From Stramenopiles sp. TOSAG23-3 (Eukaryota; Sar), in NCBI GenBank assembly GCA_900128585.1, contig LT642157.1, positions 1 through 28,341 on the forward strand: a DNA stretch of 28,341 nucleotides, read 5' to 3'. Below the pieces are notes generated by a model. The model was not told the DNA's origin and did not search any database. It saw only the letters and a list, made by a program, of their open reading frames with translations. Positions within the stretch are counted from its first letter, which is position 1, and every line of letters begins with the position of its first letter. Made by a program: the position numbers and the translations under genes. Shown piece by piece: positions 24,901 to 28,341 of the stretch.

Positions 24901-27356
24901 TAGCGATTGTGTCTCAAATGACCCACACAGCCAGAGCATTGACTGTGATGCACGCGAGGAGAGTCATACTCAACATACTGCAATCATCATCGGTCGATCT
25001 ATCGTTTGTCGTAGACGCATTTGCTTCCAATGTAACTAGCATTTTGAACTTTTCTCGACTACTTGTGGCAACAAACGAGCCATCAAACACAGAGGCATTT
25101 GGCGAGCAAGTCACACGTCTGTTAGTTTCACATAGCAAAGATTCGGATTCAGTCGCGCAAGCAATTTTGGGGGAAGCGATTTCCGTTTTGATGAGTTCGA
25201 TTTATAAAATGAAGGCCGTTTACGACGGAAAAGATAGCACAAAATGCCTGGATGTGATTGATGACAAGACATCCAGCGAAAACCCCAACCCTCACTTTGG
25301 GTTTTGGCTTTTGCGATTAATCCTTCAAGTGCCAGTATTTTTGCAGAAACATTCTTCTACGATACTGGCCGCACTCTTTTCTTTTATTTCTTTCACTGAA
25401 GGATCCTTGAGAGTGGAAGGGGTCGAACTGTTGGTCAAAATGGTGGCAAGCTTTAACCAGAATAGCCTGGAGTGGTCCAGTGCAATGACATCGCGCCTGG
25501 AAACGCATTTTTTTGCCCAGCTGAAATCGTTGTATAAGAGTGAGCCGTCTCGCAATACAAAATACATGGGATCTCTTGTTCGGCTCCATTTAGAACTATT
25601 GAAAGTAGACAGTAGCGTGGCCTCGCATTTGCCGGAATGGTTTTTAGACGTTAACCTTTTCTTTGAGATTTGCGAGACGCTTGAGGATACATGGAGAGAA
25701 GGGGTAGAGCAAATGTCAATAGCGAGCTGTAAAGCTCTCTTCAAGAAACTGGGGTTTTTAGAAAGTGGCAGTTTTGCCAAGAATCCATTTAAGGGAGAAG
25801 GTACCGAGTACTTTCCTTCTACCCAGGCGATATCACGATCATCAATGAAACAGCTGGTTCAGGTTTTAGACAACAAACTAAAAGATCTATCTCATACAGT
25901 AAAATCAGGAGACTGTGGGGTCTACTTAAAGGTGATGAAAGCAGTAAATTTTGAAGAGACGTTGAAGATGAAAGCATTTTTGGGGATCCCAGAGCCTGTT
26001 TTACGACGTAACGCGCTGATTCTTTGCGCTGTAAACTGCGCATTCGAGATTACGTCGTCGTTTGTGGACTTTGACCCATCCCCCAAAGACGGATCGTTAA
26101 TGAAGCGTCTAATGGCCCATCGGTATTTGATATTTTGGTCTCACAAACACAAAATCTGGAGGCCCATAATGAGAAGGACGTATGAAAACGCAGACAATGT
26201 TCATGATCTCGGGATCGACAGGATTGCGACGTATTCTTTGCGAGGCAAAGAAGCCACAAATGAGACGTTGAATAAATCTGTATTCGGGCAGTTAGTAAAA
26301 AATCTGCATTACATCAACCCGAAACTACTGAGGCACAAATCAAGGGAACAAAATGGGCCTCATGGAACTTGGAGAGTTGATTTTATAGGAGAAAGCTCTA
26401 TTGACCAAGGTGGCCCGTTTCGCGATACTTTGACCCAGTCAGTTACAGATTTGCAAGAAAGTCATGTGCGCATGATTGTGAAAGTTCCTAACAATCGAAA
26501 CAACCAGGGAGAATTTGGAAGAGATAAATTTGTCCCAAACCCAAAATACATTTCTCCTCAACATTTGCAGATGTGGAGGTTCGTGGGTAAGACCATGGGC
26601 GTTGCGCTGCGAATAAACAACCCCCTTCCCTTTGACTTTCCATCCTTGGTATGGAAATTACTTGTGCTAGAGAAACCAGGACGGGAGGACTTGCGTGGGA
26701 TTGATGATAGCTTTTGTAAAATACACGATACGATTCTTAAATGCGACGAGGCGCTGGTCAGCAACTACGAGATGAACCACGTAGTAGTAAACAATGCTGG
26801 CGAGGAGGTCCCGTTGTACGAAGGTGGAGAAGATGTGCTCGTGACCGGAGACAACTGCAAAGAGTACGTCAACCTTTGCGAATCGTACCGGGTTGAAGAA
26901 ATATCAAAGCAGTGCCTGGCAATGAGGGAAGGCCTGTCAACGATCGTTCCTATTGGTGTGGTCAATATGTGGACTTGGGAACAGCTTGAGTTGAACGTAT
27001 GCGGGAAAAAGGGTTTTGATATAGAGTTATTGAAGGAGCATGCAGACTTCAAAGACGGCTATGCGAGCGACACTGAATTCCAATCGTGGATGTGGGAGTC
27101 ACTCGGTAACTTCAACGAAGAGGAACGGGAGCAGTTCTTGCGATTTTGTTGGGGTAGATCAAGGCTACCGATTGCAAAAGATGGATGGACTCACCCTTTT
27201 ACTGTGACGACAAAAAGGGGCAACGACGATGCACTGCCGAGCGCTCACACTTGCTTTTTCCAAATTGATGTCCCTAGGTATTCTTCTCAAAAAATTATGG
27301 AAAAGCGGCTTAGAATAGCTATCAATTGGGGCAATTCTGCCATTGACGATGATTAG
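12966..27356 (+). CDS. Giant HECT-type E3 ubiquitin ligase with lectin-like domains
   Basis: A single exon encodes 4796 residues, ending in a HECT domain (about 4435-4796) that takes ubiquitin from an E2 as a thioester and passes it to a substrate. The catalytic cysteine is Cys4763 in AHTCFFQ, 33 residues from the end; the tail (RYSSQKIMEKRL) resembles large HERC/HECTD4 ligases. Domains before it, in order: a helical N terminus; a propeller-like stretch (about 365-600); a malectin-like domain (626-769); helical repeats; a LamG-like fold (about 2012-2215); an SH3-like barrel (2439-2497); a RanBP2-type zinc finger (Cys2664, 2667, 2678, 2681); a SPRY domain (2832-2997); a LamG-like fold with a SPRY-like insertion (about 3322-3680); and another SPRY-like fold (about 3702-3856). 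No RCC1 repeats are seen, which argues against a standard HERC. Substrates are unknown. Confidence 0.93.
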   Translation: MGNIIQPNAFPESSKPRAFKQKDKEWIGLLDRCDQFLTDNNLRVQSACTAELELRSSYDILPGYRSEVQQLVAHDTKSREYEEMVLGIRKRESDQIISEGIQSALRSLVALDNRNTGGNHDILEAMHHSLVAFQRIKIAFDRKVESLQSKVLASSTAAPANSTTDANEAQTSSSESATANTGTKVARSRSLGNPRSGSRPAMDSPSSRLRGIGLRMGLAMMKRAWKSDPTLFQESLELVREAFIDAMDPLSLYDSLPLAPFLEQGVSNLRSTFVDIIMDGKGTELGAVQQFVSFLLCFGISRGSASDILHAVRLILNKDVPYFPDSEAKRSIEFLLAFSPEKTFSPFRRGNESTSLGLRLSAADMSALNASSMANDGDFLYIHSLTKGLLRISCLGLEAGKVCGSPNPDFHIGVAGHMVLLGKKLYFFYQAKTSEAVSTVFYVDTIDPKTLRPTDTHILTFSTRDRDGSREGSEEQSTTSNGDGVLQLELLSEANEAEKLAAANEKGDQENVILDRDRRKAAELMQVPVEAIIKEEAKSKESAEDKKKGVTIPKPKHILMCGNGSTLYFVTIHKAALVMHTVEIDGDSGIMRTNACPPKALQFNGKYSKIGWQNIVSSHNALVIAINCGGGEFVGGDGTRFLRDQYYGQDEKEFGSGGGFFQSHTGHEAGQSFICHSCRFRKGSFWYDIPVPNGNFVVSLIFCEIESSSKSHRCFDVYVDDELVMYQYNPGPKYKKIQYDFPVTVTSGHKLKITFDGTNPMVSGIVIRHQSSSPSVCPPIAQDNSAPGWPEKQTANSFVLSNGECLLLGSKSKSSAPIEVITFSLKSGHSCGKYFIPKFEDCVVCMDSSNSILWKYSNKNKYKVQRYVNSWPSLRQRNKSSRAENPNGEEINLKLGNGIDFTCNLLNSLIRVAEFSDFNDAKQTGYMFPLGIELSSEMFTLLIGMISECMDEVKGGNIRRFHVLELLMNFLNIHLKHAHSLNQGEFELLLQKKSQKDLKSMVFGILGSDDSTFDNVLEIAAEICTSSLELFVPGWEEKINLLCQIMQPSMDYSENNKLKFTLKKEAHVLVGKSLFSRCNELEMVMSLFSHVEESLSHENTSIETETVLNNFLNAILHRLLDDFKSHLDLCSADGPVPTLSSEARDVIGFMHLVYCYFMSLTAEPFDFENRLCQLLVKHMSLFFRECATAIQLGIVSSDGSENIENAVSIIGLFFGKLWYQSIVYCSSFAHNAEAADILVAPCVDLSTTVLGFFTKISKETAKNLVESCLQTNDNVAVAGFPYTLGPADDLPDQATWGTSYALMDYPATSSGNITTVHARFGSLPQGNRTECLYVRIFERVQDSTSNFKFLREQKVEINRTSVALDAIIELPVSSGGIIINEGEFPALYNPKGSLNIRTRKLGAPQRTIYYTSGSTKKHGIGDTVSFTSYSNKDNRGALLPGWYAVVEAPMGLQAISNTGSGEKKKNPREPREGKVRMEYKYIYQFARFQSWLASKLASTLIKGSTSKKIEKENEPWLSSSVFNGNFKLPNDPMAAPMLRRSASSLEEEGSFLEDFTQGKTSCVLLKKLEEGYSPNMYMKMLRRKGGEVVDESLRSCFLAIASQVNLFEKALAFEVCAQGDDDAPEELLELWSFVQEKRQWFIREHEQLAGTTYETICAEVKKRVNLLSHIIPNNSPATPEGSPQRSMRHQFGSARKDSPRWEAVERSLHERNELSKMLQERSYLLSEKKIDEEPRDTVVRFLLSSANSTEIEESLSMSRVRARRRISGFKQMTDLIEQVVFDNLSDPFNSGPGKLGDLGNLVASSILQNCSQSIVVFEKEGNGYVIKPWSIHDAIKGCGARYKKEVVTSHVKFCRTLISVLKRPVEKEDSVSVRATKHLCVKSLCVKYSFDDKGRVLASNLTGALKSLLQPHSLLGSGKSGDKSKKEGWKITPITPVAHSLYEFLVFSTIALEDVLLGNFLIDLFGLLAAHLDGMLSMLQSVESSENEALPMQRNQYNYLENMPVRLGRRSTVVGLVIPRPPSLDASFSVAMNVYFDDFDRSCNILLFKRGNFHKCTENNESQALAYVNKDTKKIHFITKIRRAQNVDEAQVITDEPITAKEWHSLLFLRIFSQSGKDGLHIIMDGKYCGSSTGKFDPEALGEVIRLAEVATEQKGSFLPLYLGLPPVPPHYIASSTASTISEKYLQNHEKISFQGTIASVSISTDAKQMLKSFHEAKDSKKSFEDYGKICDTHKELEWTLDTLYKCTQIEKAKDIVSRPRTVQSLLSILLGVFDAREITAQKGESHRFDSISSSSPANKLQAARVLGALLKNIDPEKIAADQYISSYWTPENIVESLFQLYQHLDCIVMDSEFNSASIWCSARYSSMLMFELGSIFHSLALNEQWATIVIEHVCKEAEGALSLVRAFKNNAEMVSERKTNAVWRVLSALQLLCGAPSTFRIGARVKIKGDSKGSKVPLNRSGLIVSLSEHDNSASILLSDGEMAEDIPLDQLLPVPSQEWLAGGCTSHRLSRVLQCILPLVRAAADEGNVSLIFATLQYRVMHLLTIFVELVPSAHEILLSDSRRITEVLDIASQIMMINGEFGIFSDLCQKMEGLRLLMRDVNLNAEEVFQSSLGLDVSEGKKAEDRKPFSIKSVSPLINVGNVVVNPTYSLQENIGDEWECAQCQTPNPVELDNCEMCDYDRPKAGVIIGERWPQDSSMDLFHIPCLSKLKYSTQAAARELAKGYGVVWQGQASLSRTIKSQVTSSFSFTVKNLPHIGNAIVRAGFVEEIDEEIEVGGVGKMFGWCSDGSVLKPSQSKVVTSKNHELKVVYISTPSEPSYGQEQAVTREGPAGPFLCSVKKYFPTWALEDIRLLNGKWYYEVEVVGDPKSSCPQIGWSDPQHTHFDGSSLGIGDCNHSWGVDGLRRKAWNGDNSLQPYGKIWKNGDRIGCAIDIDGKTMGFYVNNEYQGTAFTHCNFDGGVYPAFTLSGEGKMKIKVYFGGSADLKYDPPSGYLQIYEYFNLAKEKRDKVTAQWNDIPAFMAKKNVTYMKSNIIFSRNDKSPGTENANNVTGSTDNTMNQPSNESESKVAVRASQSPLDKDTLCEPYPSAGCIDPASSVFIDEGMVESLNTSSKTSNAAQWNQGSVITITRKYDSDQIAIFLENKLVHEISNIPQTFMHPFIQISGAGVAVQLENEHDLSSEKYGKYSSWTLESAISNETVYFGTLHSEDGKFVHLVRLFIRSESRERPAVFNGNMTFVDLHHEVSVHGEIVGNDIRLFSYIVDPDDKLERCTYFLKISPNAPGRLSGVSKDGSSVMILQKDFGTALSFKDPGSHFVMGALSASDTSPRFTCELWAKFDSPETSNGNIICCYSAKSQLPEFALVKNASTYSLVDRKKTGHRRTILTAHVSDMEYGTWNHLAFSVCRARTQDWGEAILSSEGCRLLEKKDFMELSGMDSEREYNGKDPNLAFDTIFSFDIVSVDDQGFIWMGLRGVPEGQDEEETKTDHVRQDTYRFSSSGKFEKNGNRLYSGDRLKAGDNVTLFYDENTIIVFKNGKKVCSCKAPFSGKTQSFITMSGQGSKIRVPTHAGGLKIPYRSVWSFYNNGELLSQGISSRCHNLTGQWVVGDARLSETRLQCSVSEIRMWDKCLSVMELKRLSKVSFPTSKPMDKLIGWWPLVIGYGNIAYDVRRGRHGLLYNPTWKKTTGLKKEFSPEPLFWSLNNCHDKLKVDPMDASRICKSSSAVVGHTGMCKTPINVGKFQFNIEVKKLKNYAYIGVASEKMSKTLSSYIGQTDESWGLYSNGDCCHDAVRSQTKCKKFSSGDLVTVFVDTILGTITWAVNGETVGFKYSNLRGKTVFPAVTLFYSEDEMVISRNSIDDTVDDIHSTIPQVSQELTTALSYFETEGNAMNPLLQELDFDSFKYGTVKRKSESESPKEESKISPVLLGDIGDQCAAPMSEKYDGSFDEQKNGNRNNAQLCEGAQRTVCVQGPMWRLAIVSQMTHTARALTVMHARRVILNILQSSSVDLSFVVDAFASNVTSILNFSRLLVATNEPSNTEAFGEQVTRLLVSHSKDSDSVAQAILGEAISVLMSSIYKMKAVYDGKDSTKCLDVIDDKTSSENPNPHFGFWLLRLILQVPVFLQKHSSTILAALFSFISFTEGSLRVEGVELLVKMVASFNQNSLEWSSAMTSRLETHFFAQLKSLYKSEPSRNTKYMGSLVRLHLELLKVDSSVASHLPEWFLDVNLFFEICETLEDTWREGVEQMSIASCKALFKKLGFLESGSFAKNPFKGEGTEYFPSTQAISRSSMKQLVQVLDNKLKDLSHTVKSGDCGVYLKVMKAVNFEETLKMKAFLGIPEPVLRRNALILCAVNCAFEITSSFVDFDPSPKDGSLMKRLMAHRYLIFWSHKHKIWRPIMRRTYENADNVHDLGIDRIATYSLRGKEATNETLNKSVFGQLVKNLHYINPKLLRHKSREQNGPHGTWRVDFIGESSIDQGGPFRDTLTQSVTDLQESHVRMIVKVPNNRNNQGEFGRDKFVPNPKYISPQHLQMWRFVGKTMGVALRINNPLPFDFPSLVWKLLVLEKPGREDLRGIDDSFCKIHDTILKCDEALVSNYEMNHVVVNNAGEEVPLYEGGEDVLVTGDNCKEYVNLCESYRVEEISKQCLAMREGLSTIVPIGVVNMWTWEQLELNVCGKKGFDIELLKEHADFKDGYASDTEFQSWMWESLGNFNEEEREQFLRFCWGRSRLPIAKDGWTHPFTVTTKRGNDDALPSAHTCFFQIDVPRYSSQKIMEKRLRIAINWGNSAIDDD

Positions 27357-27548
27357 CGTGTACGATAATTCTGTGCACGCGAGAAGTAAAAAATAAGAAT
27401 TAACTACTTTGTACGAGGGTAAGAATTATAAGAATACTGTCATTTAGCATATATTATCTAAAGTAATTTATGAAAATTTGTATGTAAAGTTTACCAGAAA
27501 CATTCGTAGAGCTCACAAAATTCTATGAAAAATGGAAACCTTGGGGGT
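27357..27548. other. Tail-to-tail spacer between HECT and UBE2C-like genes
   Basis: Only 192 bp separate the TAG stops of these convergent genes, so their 3' UTRs probably share or overlap this AT-rich DNA. I see no canonical AATAAA on either strand. Confidence 0.4.
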
Positions 27549-28073
27549 CTATTTGGCAGAGGCAGCTGAAGCAGTAGCTTCTGCGTACTTCTTGAGCAAC
27601 ACTTGCTTGTATTCCTCTTGGTTGTCCCAAATTTGGGCGGCGTAACCATTCAGAGGACTATCATTGTTCGGTTCTCCCAGAAGACTACGAAGTGATACCA
27701 AAATTGTGCTGACACTGTAGGCAGCAGACCACTTTTCTTTCAAAATATCAAGGCAGATGTTTCCATATTGATCAACATTAGGATGAAAACAAGGCGTTGT
27801 AAACTTGATGGTAGGCGCCGAGTAAGGATAGTCCGCAGGAAACTTCAAAGATAACTTATATGTTAGTCCTTCGTAGACTGTTCCGTTTGCCCCCGTTAAC
27901 GTTCCCACCCATTCAAAAAGATTATCGCCTTGTGGAAATGCAGTAGCATCTTTATCACCCGACATCATTAGCTGCATAAGTTCACTCTGCAAGCGTTTTG
28001 TTACACTTGCTTTGCCAACCTTTCCAGATGAACTGTTCGGACCACCACCAGCGCTTGCTGCTGCTACTGCCAT
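27549..28073 (-). CDS. UBE2C: Ubiquitin-conjugating enzyme E2, UBE2C type
   Basis: I start at the ATG at 28073, giving 174 residues; a longer frame begins only at a TTG. The protein is a standard UBC fold with an N-terminal Ala/Gly/Ser extension of about 22 residues, as in UBE2[16 protein letters not shown], the HPN motif (97-99) and [14 protein letters not shown], with catalytic Cys107, match UBE2C very closely. UBE2C is known to work with the anaphase-promoting complex to start ubiquitin chains on mitotic cyclins and securin, so a cell-cycle role is likely. The tail after the last helix is a short Ala/Ser/Lys run. Its HECT neighbour is not a known partner. Confidence 0.95.
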   Translation of the reverse strand: MAVAAASAGGGPNSSSGKVGKASVTKRLQSELMQLMMSGDKDATAFPQGDNLFEWVGTLTGANGTVYEGLTYKLSLKFPADYPYSAPTIKFTTPCFHPNVDQYGNICLDILKEKWSAAYSVSTILVSLRSLLGEPNNDSPLNGYAAQIWDNQEEYKQVLLKKYAEATASAASAK

Positions 28074-28341
28074 GTTCGTTTTGCTGTAATTGAGAGAGTT
28101 CTTTTTTATTTCTTCTGTTGATGATCTATGATTTGTATAATCCAATATGATTTCAATTTACATTGAACATGCAGTTTATTAATTTGTCAACAGAAGGATA
28201 CCTATAAATTGATGTTGATGCGAACGTATAAATAGTTGGTAAAAAATAAAGTGACTATCTTGTCCTCAAAGTTTAGCTTCTTCTTTTTTTCTTCTCCTCC
28301 TCTGCTTCTTTATTATTATTTTGTTGTTGTTAGTTGTATAA
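28074..28341. other. 5' flank of the UBE2C-like gene
   Basis: This flank is AT-rich. TATAAATA on the plus strand at 28227-28234 (TATTTATA read from the minus strand), about 155 bases from the UBE2C ATG, could be a TATA box for either direction. The window ends in pyrimidine-rich and (TTA/TTG)n sequence. No other gene is visible. Confidence 0.35.

Noticed and set aside
1-28341. CRISPR arrays, insertion sequences, rRNA or prokaryotic operons
   Set aside because: No regularly spaced repeats, transposase frames or rRNA signatures were seen, and all gene families are eukaryotic.

Overview
This window looks like nuclear DNA from a unicellular eukaryote. It carries long intronless genes with eukaryote-only domain families (HECT ligase, UBE2C-type E2, SPRY, PDZ, IQ motifs), uses TAA, TGA and TAG as stops, has AT-rich intergenic DNA with TTC/GAA, ATT and CAT microsatellites, and AATAAA-like sites after some genes. 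A lebercilin-like coiled-coil protein with IQ motifs suggests a lineage that builds a flagellum or cilium. Together with the low intron content this would fit a heterotrophic stramenopile such as a labyrinthulomycete, but that placement is a guess; the sequence proves only an intron-poor protist. Bases 11809-11878 are a 70-base run of N, and the window opens on a poly-G tract, so at least the gap and probably the left edge are assembly limits.

Layout from left to right. At 304-1662 (+) is a cysteine-free secreted protein with strongly C-biased codons. At 2392-3309 (-) is a secreted protein with a Cys-rich domain followed by a Lys/His block and an acidic block. At 3913-4812 (+) is an ankyrin-repeat protein, preceded by a 30-codon upstream ORF. 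At 5010-6611 (-) is a polytopic membrane protein that resembles an MFS transporter. At 6903-8801 (-) is the lebercilin-like/IQ coiled-coil protein. A long microsatellite-rich intergenic region follows, holding one doubtful minus-strand ORF (9940-10257). At 10329-10619 (+) is a 96-residue protein with a myristoylation/palmitoylation-type N terminus. At 10995-11660 (-) is a short coiled-coil plus PDZ protein.

After the N gap and about 1.1 kb of AT-rich DNA, a single 14.4-kb exon (12966-27356, +) encodes a 4796-residue HECT E3 ubiquitin ligase. It carries a malectin-like domain, several concanavalin-like (LamG and SPRY) folds, an SH3-like barrel and a RanBP2-type zinc finger. Tail to tail with it, 192 bp away, is a UBE2C-type ubiquitin-conjugating enzyme (27549-28073, -).

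These are independent eukaryotic genes with no operon logic. Ubiquitin transfer links the HECT ligase and UBE2C in chemistry only: UBE2C is known as an APC/C E2, and nothing here shows that the two act together. The most unusual object is the giant ligase. It combines several lectin-type folds, and one LamG-like fold appears to be split by a SPRY-like insertion.
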